A DNA stretch of 64,000 nt, taken from assembly GCF_963576545.1 (NCBI RefSeq), contig NW_026870493.1:186001-250000 (forward strand), written 5' to 3'. The stretch is from Limanda limanda. Lineage: Eukaryota > Chordata > Actinopteri > Pleuronectiformes > Pleuronectidae. This document shows positions 1-10,231 of this stretch, in pieces (position 1 is the first letter of the stretch; each line of letters begins with the position of its first letter). Under the pieces are notes generated by a model, which did no database searches, had not been told where the DNA came from, and worked only from the letters and a program-made list of their open reading frames with translations. The position numbers were made by a program, and so were the translations under genes.

Positions 1-319
1 GGCTCTACCCCCACTAAATGGGGTAGCGCGCATCGATCGGTACCATCCTTGAGCTTCTCCGACTTTCGGAAGGGTTAGGGTTAGGGTTAGGGATGAAAGC
101 ACATAGGAGAAAGAGATATTCTTGAATAACTTTTTTTGTGAAGGTCGGAGAGACTTGCAAGTAGGCTCTACCCCCACTAAATGGGGTTGCGCACATCGAT
201 CGGTACCATCCTTGAGCTTCTCCGACTTTCGGAAGGGTTAGGGTTAGGGTTAGGGATGAAAGCACATAGGAGAAAGAGATATTCTTGAATAACTTTTTTT
301 GTGAAGGTCGGAGAGACTT

Positions 320-474
320 GGAAAGTGGTTGCATCTGGACTAATTTGGGTCCTGCAGATCGATTGGTACCATCCCCGAGCTTGTACGACCTTCGGAAGAG
401 GTCCACCGACGAAATTCCCCCAAATCTGAGGAGATATTCTTGAATAACTTTTTTTGTGAAGGTCGGAGAGACTT
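320..474 (+). repeat. Monomer B, representative 155-bp unit
   Basis: B starts at GGAAAGTGGT and ends in the same 44-bp tail as A. It aligns with A from ACTAA through the KpnI site and GAGCTT to TTCGGAAG. Where A has the telomeric block and an A-rich segment, B has a different segment running from AGGTC(C/G)ACCGACG to CCCCCAAATCTGAG. Recurrent B variants are GTCGAC (a SalI site) versus GTCCAC; CTTCTGAAG versus CTTCGGAAG; GAATGTCGG versus GAAGGTCGG; and GCAGATC, GCGGATC, GCAAATC or GCGAATC before GATTGG. There are 118 copies by hand tally and never two adjacent. Confidence 0.96.
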
Positions 475-544
475 GCAAGTAGGCTCTACCCCCACTAAAT
501 GGGGTAGCGCGCATCGATCGGTACCATCCTTGAGCTTCTCCGAC
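462..544. other. Spaced inverted repeat GTCGGAGA / TCTCCGAC across a unit junction (representative)
   Basis: GTCGGAGA at the end of each unit (here 462-469) is the exact reverse complement of TCTCCGAC in the following A unit (537-544). The arms are 67 bp apart and the pairing recurs at junctions leading into an A unit. It is a mild structural feature; the arms are short and the function unknown. Confidence 0.45.
486..507 (+). other. Inverted repeat CTACCCC / GGGGTAG in monomer A (representative)
   Basis: A perfect 7-bp dyad, CTACCCC and GGGGTAG, flanks an 8-nt spacer (CACTAAAT) at unit positions 12-33. It could form a hairpin in single-stranded DNA or in an RNA. Units with GGGGTTG or GGGGTAAC in the right arm shorten the stem; these are mostly A units that precede a B. 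B has only a weak GGAC/GTCC dyad in the same place. Any function is speculative. Confidence 0.6.
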
Positions 545-552
545 TTTCGGAA

Positions 553-573
553 GGGTTAGGGTTAGGGTTAGGG
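553..573 (+). repeat. Short telomeric-hexamer block inside monomer A (representative)
   Basis: Three TTAGGG copies preceded by GGG give four G3 tracts with TTA loops, the core of the known vertebrate telomeric G-quadruplex. The same block sits at unit positions 79-99 of 235 A units by hand tally; 42 A units have two copies and 5 have four. About a dozen three-copy units have TTAGAG as the last copy. All blocks have the G-rich strand on plus. These are interstitial telomeric motifs built into a satellite, not a chromosome end. Confidence 0.95.
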
Positions 574-593
574 ATGAAAGCACATAGGAGAAA

Positions 594-637
594 GAGATAT
601 TCTTGAATAACTTTTTTTGTGAAGGTCGGAGAGACTT
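594..637 (+). repeat. 44-bp tail shared by monomers A and B (representative)
   Basis: The last 44 bp, from GAGATATTC to GAGAGACTT, are almost identical in A and B. This is the most conserved part of the array and includes the T7 run. The main changes are AACTTTTTTT to AACGTTTTTT, loss of one T in eight B units, and GAAGGTCGG to GAATGTCGG. Sharing between monomers that differ elsewhere suggests either common descent with constraint or repeated exchange across this segment. Confidence 0.9.
612..618 (+). other. Conserved T7 run (representative)
   Basis: Seven T residues occur on the plus strand in nearly every unit, at A positions 138-144, so one run recurs about every 155-163 bp. Such a tract could weaken nucleosome wrapping and phase nucleosomes, which is inference. 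It would also act as a polymerase III stop for plus-strand transcripts, but no polymerase III promoter is evident. Variants are GTTTTTT and a six-T form. Confidence 0.6.
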
Positions 638-1118
638 GCAAGTAGGCTCTACCCCCACTAAATGGGGTAGCGCGCATCGATCGGTACCATCCTTGAGCTT
701 CTCCGACTTTCGGAAGGGTTAGGGTTAGGGTTAGGGATGAAAGCACATAGGAGAAAGAGATATTCTTGAATAACTTTTTTTGTGAAGGTCGGAGAGACTT
801 GCAAGTAGGCTCTACCCCCACTAAATGGGGTAGCGCGCATCGATCGGTACCATCCTTGAGCTTCTCCGACTTTCGGAAGGGTTAGGGTTAGGGTTAGGGA
901 TGAAAGCACATAGGAGAAAGAGATATTCTTGAATAACTTTTTTTGTGAAGGTCGGAGAGACTTGGAAAGTGGTTGCATCTGGACTAATTTGGGTCCTGCA
1001 AATCGATTGGTACCATCCCCGAGCTTGTACGACCTTCTGAAGAGGTCGACCGACGAAATTCCCCCAAATCTGAGGAGATATTCTTGAATAACTTTTTTTG
1101 TGAATGTCGGAGAGACTT

Positions 1119-2392
1119 GCAAGTAGGCTCTACCCCCACTAAATGGGGTAGCGCGCATCGATCGGTACCATCCTTGAGCTTCTCCGACTTTCGGAAGGGT
1201 TAGGGTTAGGGTTAGGGATGAAAGCACATAGGAGAAAGAGATATTCTTGAATAACGTTTTTTGTGAAGGTCGGAGAGACTTGCAAGTAGGCTCTACCCCC
1301 ACTAAATGGGGTAGCGCGCATCGATCGGTACCATCCTTGAGCTTCTCCGACTTTCGGAAGGGTTAGGGTTAGGGATGAAAGCACATAGGAGAAAGACATA
1401 TTCTTGAATAACTTTTTTTGTGAAGGTCGGAGAGACTTGGAAAGTGGTTGCATCTGGACTAATTTGGGTCCTGCAGATCGATTGGTACCATCCCCGAGCT
1501 TGTACGACCTTCGGAAGAGGTCGACCGACGAAATTCCCCCAAATCTGAGGAGATATTCTTGAATAACTTTTTTTGTGAATGTCGGAGAGACTTGCAAGTA
1601 GGCTCTACCCCCACTAAATGGGGTAGCGCGCATCGATCGGTACCATCCTTGAGCTTCTCCGACTTTCGGAAGGGTTAGGGTTAGGGTTAGGGATGAAAGC
1701 ACATAGGAGAAAGAGATATTCTTGAATAACTTTTTTTGTGAAGGTCGGAGAGACTTGGAAAGTGGTTGCATCTGGACTAATTTGGGTCCTGCGGATCGAT
1801 TGGTACCATCCCCGAGCTTGTACGACCTTCGGAAGAGGTCCACCGACGAAATTCCCCCAAATCTGAGGAGATATTCTTGAATAACTTTTTTTGTGAAGGT
1901 CGGAGAGACTTGCAAGTAGGCTCTACCCCCACTAAATGGGGTAGCGCGCATCGATCGGTACCATCCTTGAGCTTCTCCGACTTTCGGAAGGGTTAGGGTT
2001 AGGGTTAGGGATGAAAGCACATAGGAGAAAGAGATATTCTTGAATAACTTTTTTTGTGAAGGTCGGAGAGACTTGCAAGTAGGCTCTACCCCCACTAAAT
2101 GGGGTAACGCGCATCGATCGGTACCATCCTTGAGCTTCTCCGACTTTCGGAAGGGTTAGGGTTAGGGTTAGGGATGAAAGCACATAGGAGAAAGAGATAT
2201 TCTTGAATAACTTTTTTTGTGAAGGTCGGAGAGACTTGGAAAGTGGTTGCATCTGGACTAATTTGGGTCCTGCGGATCGATTGGTACCATCCCCGAGCTT
2301 GTACGACCTTCTGAAGAGGTCGACCGACGAAATTCCCCCAAATCTGAGGAGATATTCTTGAATAACTTTTTTTGTGAATGTCGGAGAGACTT
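1119..2392. repeat. 1,274-bp eight-monomer module, copy 1
   Basis: Unit order A a B A B A A B. The first A has AACGTTTTTT, the second has two TTAGGG copies, and the A unit before the last B has GGGGTAACGC. The same order and length recur at the positions listed in the following entries. Confidence 0.85.
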
Positions 2393-3682
2393 GCAAGTAG
2401 GCTCTACCCCCACTAAATGGGGTAGCGCGCATCGATCGGTACCATCCTTGAGCTTCTCCGACTTTCGGAAGGGTTAGGGTTAGGGTTAGGGATGAAAGCA
2501 CATAGGAGAAAGAGATATTCTTGAATAACGTTTTTTGTGAAGGTCGGAGAGACTTGCAAGTAGGCTCTACCCCCACTAAATGGGGTAGCGCGCATCGATC
2601 GGTACCATCCTTGAGCTTCTCCGACTTTCGGAAGGGTTAGGGTTAGGGTTAGGGATGAAAGCACATAGGAGAAAGAGATATTCTTGAATAACTTTTTTTG
2701 TGAAGGTCGGAGAGACTTGCAAGTAGGCTCTACCCCCACTAAATGGGGTAGCGCGCATCGATCGGTACCATCCTTGAGCTTCTCCGACTTTCGGAAGGGT
2801 TAGGGTTAGGGTTAGGGATGAAAGCACATAGGAGAAAGAGATATTCTTGAATAACTTTTTTTGTGAAGGTCGGAGAGACTTGCAAGTAGGCTCTACCCCC
2901 ACTAAATGGGGTTGCGCGCATCGATCGGTACCATCCTTGAGCTTCTCCGACCTTCGGAAGGGTTAGGGTTAGGGATGAAAGCACATAGGAGAAAGAGATA
3001 TTCTTGAATAACTTTTTTTGTGAAGGTCGGAGAGACTTGGAAAGTGGTTGCATCTGGACTAATTTGGGTCCTGCGGATCGATTGGTACCATCCCCGAGCT
3101 TGTACGACCTTCGGAAGAGGTCCACCGACGAAATTCCCCCAAATCTGAGGAGATATTCTTGAATAACTTTTTTTGTGAAGGTCGGAGAGACTTGCAAGTA
3201 GGCTCTACCCCCACTAAATGGGGTAGCGCGCATCGATCGGTACCATCCTTGAGCTTCTCCGACTTTCGGAAGGGTTAGGGTTAGGGTTAGGGATGAAAGC
3301 ACATAGGAGAAAGAGATATTCTTGAATAACTTTTTTTGTGAAGGTCGGAGAGACTTGCAAGTAGGCTCTACCCCCACTAAATGGGGTAGCGCGCATCTAT
3401 CGGTACCATCCTTGAGCTTCTCCGACTTTCGGAAGGGTTAGGGTTAGGGTTAGGGATGAAAGCACATAGGAGAAAGAGATATTCTTGAATAACTTTTTTT
3501 GTGAAGGTCGGAGAGACTTGCAAGTAGGCTCTACCCCCACTAAATGGGGTTGCGCGCATCGATCGGTACCATCCTTGAGCTTCTCCGACTTTCGGAAGGG
3601 TTAGGGTTAGGGTTAGGGATGAAAGCACATAGGAGAAAGAGATATTCTTGAATAACTTTTTTTGTGAAGGTCGGAGAGACTT

Positions 3683-3836
3683 GGAAAGTGGTTGCATCTG
3701 GACTAATTTGGGTCCTGCGGATCGATTGGTACCATCCCCGAGCTTGTACGACCTTCGGAAGAGGTCGACCGACGAAATTCCCCCAAATCTGAGGAGATAT
3801 TCTTGAATAACTTTTTTGTGAAGGTCGGAGAGACTT
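3683..3836 (+). repeat. 154-bp B unit (six-T variant)
   Basis: B unit with T6 instead of T7, preceded by an A with GTTGCG. Seven more lie at 8484-8637, 12321-12474, 15377-15530, 20508-20661, 26277-26430, 28677-28830 and 30751-30904. All share this context and GTCGAC, so they form one lineage. None occurs after 31 kb. Confidence 0.9.
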
Positions 3837-4500
3837 GCAAGTAGGCTCTACCCCCACTAAATGGGGTAGCGCGCATCGATCGGTACCATCCTTGAGCTTC
3901 TCCGACTTTCGGAAGGGTTAGGGTTAGGGTTAGGGATGAAAGCACATAGGAGAAAGAGATATTCTTGAATAACTTTTTTTGTGAAGGTCGGAGAGACTTG
4001 CAAGTAGGCTTTACCCCCACTAAATGGGGTAGCGCGCATCGATCGGTACCATCCTTGAGCTTCTCCGACTTTCGGAAGGGTTAGGGTTAGGGTTAGAGAT
4101 GAAAGCACATAGGAGAAAGAGATATTCTTGAATAACTTTTTTTGTGAAGGTCGGAGAGACTTGGAAAGTGGTTGCATCTGGACTAATTAGGGTCCTGCGG
4201 ATCGATTGGTACCATCCCCGAGCTTGTACGACCTTCGGAAGAGGTCGACCGACGAAATTCCCCCAAATCTGAGGAGATATTCTTGAATAACTTTTTTTGT
4301 GAAGGTCGGAGAGACTTGCAAGTAGGCTGTACCCCCACTAAATGGGGTAGCGCGCATCGATCGGTACCATCCTTGAGCTTCTCCGACTTTCGGAAGGGTT
4401 AGGGTTAGGGTTAGGGATGAAAGCACATAGGAGAAAGAGATATTCTTGAATAACTTTTTTTGTGAAGGTCGGAGAGACTTGCAAGTAGGCTCTACCCCCA
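3837..4500. repeat. Local duplication, offset 1,431, first copy
   Basis: GGCTTTACCC, TTAGAGATG, CTAATTAGGG and GGCTGTACCC occur here in order and again at 5268-5931, exactly 1,431 bp away. Four linked private variants make independent origin unlikely. Confidence 0.8.
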
Positions 4501-5267
4501 CTAAATGGGGTAGCGCGCATCGATCGGTACCATCCTTGAGCTTCTCCGACTTTCGGAAGGGTTAGGGTTAGGGTTAGGGATGAAAGCACATAGGAGAAAG
4601 AGATATTCTTGAATAACTTTTTTTGTGAAGGTCGGAGAGACTTGGAAAGTGGTTGCATCTGGACTAATTTGGGTCCTGCAAATCGATTGGTACCATCCCC
4701 GAGCTTGTACGACCTTCTGAAGAGGTCGACCGACGAAATTCCCCCAAATCTGAGGAGATATTCTTGAATAACTTTTTTTGTGAATGTCGGAGAGACTTGC
4801 AAGTAGGCTCTACCCCCACTAAATGGGGTAGCGCGCATCGATCGGTACCATCCTTGAGCTTCTCCGACTTTCGGAAGGGTTAGGGTTAGGGATGAAAGCA
4901 CATAGGAGAAAGAGATATTCTTGAATAACTTTTTTTGTGAAGGTCGGAGAGACTTGCAAGTAGGCTCTACCCCCACTAAATGGGGTTGCGCGCATCGATC
5001 GGTACCATCCTTGAGCTTCTCCGACCTTCGGAAGGGTTAGGGTTAGGGATGAAAGCACATAGGAGAAAGAGATATTCTTGAATAACTTTTTTTGTGAAGG
5101 TCGGAGAGACTTGAAAAGTGGTTGCATCTGGACTAATTTGGGTCCTGCGGATCGATTGGTACCATCCCCGAGCTTGTACGACCTTCGGAAGAGGTCCACC
5201 GACGAAATTCCCCCAAATCTGAGGAGATATTCTTGAATAACTTTTTTTGTGAAGGTCGGAGAGACTT

Positions 5268-5931
5268 GCAAGTAGGCTCTACCCCCACTAAATGGGGTAG
5301 CGCGCATCGATCGGTACCATCCTTGAGCTTCTCCGACTTTCGGAAGGGTTAGGGTTAGGGTTAGGGATGAAAGCACATAGGAGAAAGAGATATTCTTGAA
5401 TAACTTTTTTTGTGAAGGTCGGAGAGACTTGCAAGTAGGCTTTACCCCCACTAAATGGGGTAGCGCGCATCGATCGGTACCATCCTTGAGCTTCTCCGAC
5501 TTTCGGAAGGGTTAGGGTTAGGGTTAGAGATGAAAGCACATAGGAGAAAGAGATATTCTTGAATAACTTTTTTTGTGAAGGTCGGAGAGACTTGGAAAGT
5601 GGTTGCATCTGGACTAATTAGGGTCCTGCGGATCGATTGGTACCATCCCCGAGCTTGTACGACCTTCGGAAGAGGTCGACCGACGAAATTCCCCCAAATC
5701 TGAGGAGATATTCTTGAATAACTTTTTTTGTGAAGGTCGGAGAGACTTGCAAGTAGGCTGTACCCCCACTAAATGGGGTAGCGCGCATCGATCGGTACCA
5801 TCCTTGAGCTTCTCCGACTTTCGGAAGGGTTAGGGTTAGGGTTAGGGATGAAAGCACATAGGAGAAAGAGATATTCTTGAATAACTTTTTTTGTGAAGGT
5901 CGGAGAGACTTGCAAGTAGGCTCTACCCCCA
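5268..5931. repeat. Local duplication, offset 1,431, second copy
   Basis: Second copy of 3837-4500, with the same four linked variants. The next units (AAAB) differ from those after the first copy (AAB), which marks the boundary. Confidence 0.8.
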
Positions 5932-7300
5932 CTAAATGGGGTAGCGCGCATCGATCGGTACCATCCTTGAGCTTCTCCGACTTTCGGAAGGGTTAGGGTT
6001 AGGGTTAGGGATGAAAGCACATAGGAGAAAGAGATATTCTTGAATAACTTTTTTTGTGAAGGTCGGAGAGACTTGCAAGTAGGCTCTACCCCCACTAAAT
6101 GGGGTAGCGCGCATCGATCGGTACCATCCTTGAGCTTCTCCGACTTTCGGAAGGGTTAGGGTTAGGGTTAGGGATGAAAGCACATAGGAGAAAGAGATAT
6201 TCTTGAATAACTTTTTTTGTGAAGGTCGGAGAGACTTGGAAAGTGGTTGCATCTGGACTAATTTGGGTCCTGCGGATCGATTGGTACCATCCCCGAGCTT
6301 GTACGACCTTCGGAAGAGGTCCACCGACGAAATTCCCCCAAATCTGAGGAGATATTCTTGAATAACTTTTTTTGTGAAGGTCGGAGAGACTTGCAAGTAG
6401 GCTCTACCCCCACTAAATGGGGTAGCGCGCATCGATCGGTACCATCCTTGAGCTTCTCCGACTTTCGGAAGGGTTAGGGTTAGGGTTAGGGATGAAAGCA
6501 CATAGGAGAAAGAGATATTCTTGAATAACTTTTTTTGTGAAGGTCGGAGAGACTTGCAAGTAGGCTCTACCCCCACTAAATGGGGTAGCGCGCATCGATC
6601 GGTACCATCCTTGAGCTTCTCCGACTTTCGGAAGGGTTAGGGTTAGGGTTAGAGATGAAAGCACATAGGAGAAAGAGATATTCTTGAATAACTTTTTTTG
6701 TGAAGGTCGGAGAGACTTGGAAAGTGGTTGCATCTGGACTAATTTGGGTCCTGCGGATCGATTGGTACCATCCCCGAGCTTGTACGACCTTCGGAAGAGG
6801 TCGACCGACGAAATTCCCCCAAATCTGAGGAGATATTCTTGAATAACTTTTTTTGTGAAGGTCGGAGAGACTTGCAAGTAGGCTCTACCCCCACTAAATG
6901 GGGTAGCGCGCATCGATCGGTACCATCCTTGAGCTTTTCCGACTTTCGGAAGGGTTAGGGTTAGGGTTAGGGATGAAAGCACATAGGAGAAAGAGATATT
7001 CTTGAATAACTTTTTTTGTGAAGGTCGGAGAGACTTGCAAGTAGGCTCTACCCCCACTAAATGGGGTAGCGCGCATCGATCGGTACCATCCTTGAGCTTC
7101 TCCGACTTTCGGAAGGGTTAGGGTTAGGGTTAGGGATGAAAGCACATAGGAGAAAGAGATATTCTTGAATAACTTTTTTTGTGAAGGTCGGAGAGACTTG
7201 CAAGTAGGCTCTACCCCCACTAAATGGGGTTGCGCGCATCGATCGGTACCATCCTTGAGCTTCTCCGACCTTCGGAAGGGTTAGGGTTAGGGATGAAAGC
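5912..7300. repeat. HOR copy 1, offset 4,320
   Basis: Pairs with 10232-11620. Both contain TTAGAGATG and AGCTTTTCCG at matching positions and end with a 157-bp A unit. One difference is GTAGCG near 6106 versus GTTGCG near 10426. Confidence 0.8.
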
Positions 7301-10231
7301 ACATAGGAGAAAGAGATATTCTTGAATAACGTTTTTTGTGAAGGTCGGAGAGACTTGCAAGTAGGCTCTACCCCCACTAAATGGGGTAGCGCGCATCGAT
7401 CGGTACCATCCTTGAGCTTCTCCGACTTTCGGAAGGGTTAGGGTTAGGGTTAGGGATGAAAGCACATAGGAGAAAGAGATATTCTTGAATAACTTTTTTT
7501 GTGAAGGTCGGAGAGACTTGCAAGTAGGCTCTACCCCCACTAAATGGGGTAGCGCGCATCGATCGGTACCATCCTTGAGCTTCTCCGACTTTCGGAAGGG
7601 TTAGGGTTAGGGTTAGGGATGAAAGCACATAGGAGAAAGAGATATTCTTGAATAACTTTTTTTGTGAAGGTCGGAGAGACTTGCAAGTAGGCTCTACCCC
7701 CACTAAATGGGGTTGCGCGCATCGATCGGTACCATCCTTGAGCTTCTCCGACCTTCGGAAGGGTTAGGGTTAGGGATGAAAGCACATAGGAGAAAGAGAT
7801 ATTCTTGAATAACTTTTTTTGTGAAGGTCGGAGAGACTTGGAAAGTGGTTGCATCTGGACTAATTTGGGTCCTGCGGATCGATTGGTACCATCCCCGAGC
7901 TTGTACGACCTTCGGAAGAGGTCCACCGACGAAATTCCCCCAAATCTGAGGAGATATTCTTGAATAACTTTTTTTGTGAAGGTCGGAGAGACTTGCAAGT
8001 AGGCTCTACCCCCACTAAATGGGGTAGCGCGCATCGATCGGTACCATCCTTGAGCTTCTCCGACTTTCGGAAGGGTTAGGGTTAGGGTTAGGGATGAAAG
8101 CACATAGGAGAAAGAGATATTCTTGAATAACTTTTTTTGTGAAGGTCGGAGAGACTTGCAAGTAGGCTCTACCCCCACTAAATGGGGTAGCGCGCATCTA
8201 TCGGTACCATCCTTGAGCTTCTCCGACTTTCGGAAGGGTTAGGGTTAGGGTTAGGGATGAAAGCACATAGGAGAAAGAGATATTCTTGAATAACTTTTTT
8301 TGTGAAGGTCGGAGAGACTTGCAAGTAGGCTCTACCCCCACTAAATGGGGTTGCGCGCATCGATCGGTACCATCCTTGAGCTTCTCCGACTTTCGGAAGG
8401 GTTAGGGTTAGGGTTAGGGATGAAAGCACATAGGAGAAAGAGATATTCTTGAATAACTTTTTTTGTGAAGGTCGGAGAGACTTGGAAAGTGGTTGCATCT
8501 GGACTAATTTGGGTCCTGCGGATCGATTGGTACCATCCCCGAGCTTGTACGACCTTCGGAAGAGGTCGACCGACGAAATTCCCCCAAATCTGAGGAGATA
8601 TTCTTGAATAACTTTTTTGTGAAGGTCGGAGAGACTTGCAAGTAGGCTCTACCCCCACTAAATGGGGTAGCGCGCATCGATCGGTACCATCCTTGAGCTT
8701 CTCCGACTTTCGGAAGGGTTAGGGTTAGGGTTAGGGATGAAAGCACATAGGAGAAAGAGATATTCTTGAATAACTTTTTTTGTGAAGGTCGGAGAGACTT
8801 GCAAGTAGGCTTTACCCCCACTAAATGGGGTAGCGCGCATCGATCGGTACCATCCTTGAGCTTCTCCGACTTTCGGAAGGGTTAGGGTTAGGGTTAGAGA
8901 TGAAAGCACATAGGAGAAAGAGATATTCTTGAATAACTTTTTTTGTGAAGGTCGGAGAGACTTGGAAAGTGGTTGCATCTGGACTAATTAGGGTCCTGCG
9001 GATCGATTGGTACCATCCCCGAGCTTGTACGACCTTCGGAAGAGGTCGACCGACGAAATTCCCCCAAATCTGAGGAGATATTCTTGAATAACTTTTTTTG
9101 TGAAGGTCGGAGAGACTTGCAAGTAGGCTGTACCCCCACTAAATGGGGTAGCGCGCATCGATCGGTACCATCCTTGAGCTTCTCCGACTTTCGGAAGGGT
9201 TAGGGTTAGGGTTAGGGATGAAAGCACATAGGAGAAAGAGATATTCTTGAATAACTTTTTTTGTGAAGGTCGGAGAGACTTGCAAGTAGGCTCTACCCCC
9301 ACTAAATGGGGTAGCGCGCATCGATCGGTACCATCCTTGAGCTTCTCCGACTTTCGGAAGGGTTAGGGTTAGGGTTAGGGATGAAAGCACATAGGAGAAA
9401 GAGATATTCTTGAATAACTTTTTTTGTGAAGGTCGGAGAGACTTGGAAAGTGGTTGCATCTGGACTAATTTGGGTCCTGCAAATCGATTGGTACCATCCC
9501 CGAGCTTGTACGACCTTCTGAAGAGGTCGACCGACGAAATTCCCCCAAATCTGAGGAGATATTCTTGAATAACTTTTTTTGTGAATGTCGGAGAGACTTG
9601 CAAGTAGGCTCTACCCCCACTAAATGGGGTAGCGCGCATCGATCGGTACCATCCTTGAGCTTCTCCGACTTTCGGAAGGGTTAGGGTTAGGGATGAAAGC
9701 ACATAGGAGAAAGAGATATTCTTGAATAACTTTTTTTGTGAAGGTCGGAGAGACTTGCAAGTAGGCTCTACCCCCACTAAATGGGGTTGCGCGCATCGAT
9801 CGGTACCATCCTTGAGCTTCTCCGACCTTCGGAAGGGTTAGGGTTAGGGATGAAAGCACATAGGAGAAAGAGATATTCTTGAATAACTTTTTTTGTGAAG
9901 GTCGGAGAGACTTGAAAAGTGGTTGCATCTGGACTAATTTGGGTCCTGCGGATCGATTGGTACCATCCCCGAGCTTGTACGACCTTCGGAAGAGGTCCAC
10001 CGACGAAATTCCCCCAAATCTGAGGAGATATTCTTGAATAACTTTTTTTGTGAAGGTCGGAGAGACTTGCAAGTAGGCTCTACCCCCACTAAATGGGGTA
10101 GCGCGCATCGATCGGTACCATCCTTGAGCTTCTCCGACTTTCGGAAGGGTTAGGGTTAGGGTTAGGGATGAAAGCACATAGGAGAAAGAGATATTCTTGA
10201 ATAACTTTTTTTGTGAAGGTCGGAGAGACTT
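7291..10231. repeat. HOR copy 2, offset 4,801
   Basis: Pairs with 2490-5430 with the same unit order and linked variants. It is followed directly by the offset-4,320 copy of 5912-7300, so the right edge is a junction between two duplication registers. Confidence 0.82.

Larger units (their letters stand above)
475..637 (+). repeat. Monomer A, representative 163-bp unit
   Basis: This is a typical A unit; 282 related copies occur in the window. Landmarks by unit position: 12-33 a hairpin-forming dyad, 46-51 the KpnI site GGTACC preceded by ATCGATC, 63-70 TCTCCGAC, 79-99 three TTAGGG copies preceded by GGG, 120-163 the tail shared with B including a T7 run at 138-144. The 157-bp form lacks one TTAGGG and the 169-bp form has one extra. 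Unit boundaries are set arbitrarily at GCAAGTAGGC. No coding role is apparent. Confidence 0.97.
1..4798. repeat. Array block 1, unit order map
   Basis: The unit order is AAB AAAB AaB AB AAB AAAaB AAAb AAB AAB; the first A is cut by the window start. Private variants include GCGCACATC near 190, AAGACATATTC near 1395, GGGGTAACGC near 2103, CATCTATCGG near 3395, GGCTTTACCC near 4009, CTAATTAGGG near 4186 and GGCTGTACCC near 4326. Almost the whole block is repeated at offset 16,825. No gene or unrelated sequence is present. Confidence 0.9.
1..4870. repeat. Segmental duplication, left copy (offset 16,825)
   Basis: Unit order and private variants match 16826-21695, including AAGACATATTC, which I found only in these two copies. 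Similarity ends near 4870, where the A unit at 4799 has two TTAGGG copies and its partner three. The left edge is the window start, so the duplication may extend further. A difference I noticed is A versus C just after the telomeric block near 3619/20444. Confidence 0.88.
2490..5430. repeat. HOR copy 1, offset 4,801
   Basis: Pairs with 7291-10231. Shared markers include CATCTATCGG, the 154-bp B, GGCTTTACCC, CTAATTAGGG, GGCTGTACCC, two consecutive 157-bp A units and GAAAAGTGG. The left edge lies in or just after a telomeric block and the right edge just before GGCTTTACCC near 5437. Confidence 0.82.

Noticed and set aside
320..474. B as a transposon or retroelement fragment
   Set aside because: B has no terminal repeats, target-site duplications or coding remnants and shares its ends with A; it is a diverged satellite monomer.
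512..545. Minus-strand tRNA-like polymerase III boxes (AGCTCAAGG and GATCGATGC)
   Set aside because: GATCGATGC fits a loose B box, but the A-box-like sequence is only a few bases away instead of about 30 or more, and there is no tRNA fold. Probably chance.
553..573. True telomere or chromosome end
   Set aside because: Blocks hold only two to four hexamers and are embedded in satellite units; no long TTAGGG run or terminal transition occurs in the window.
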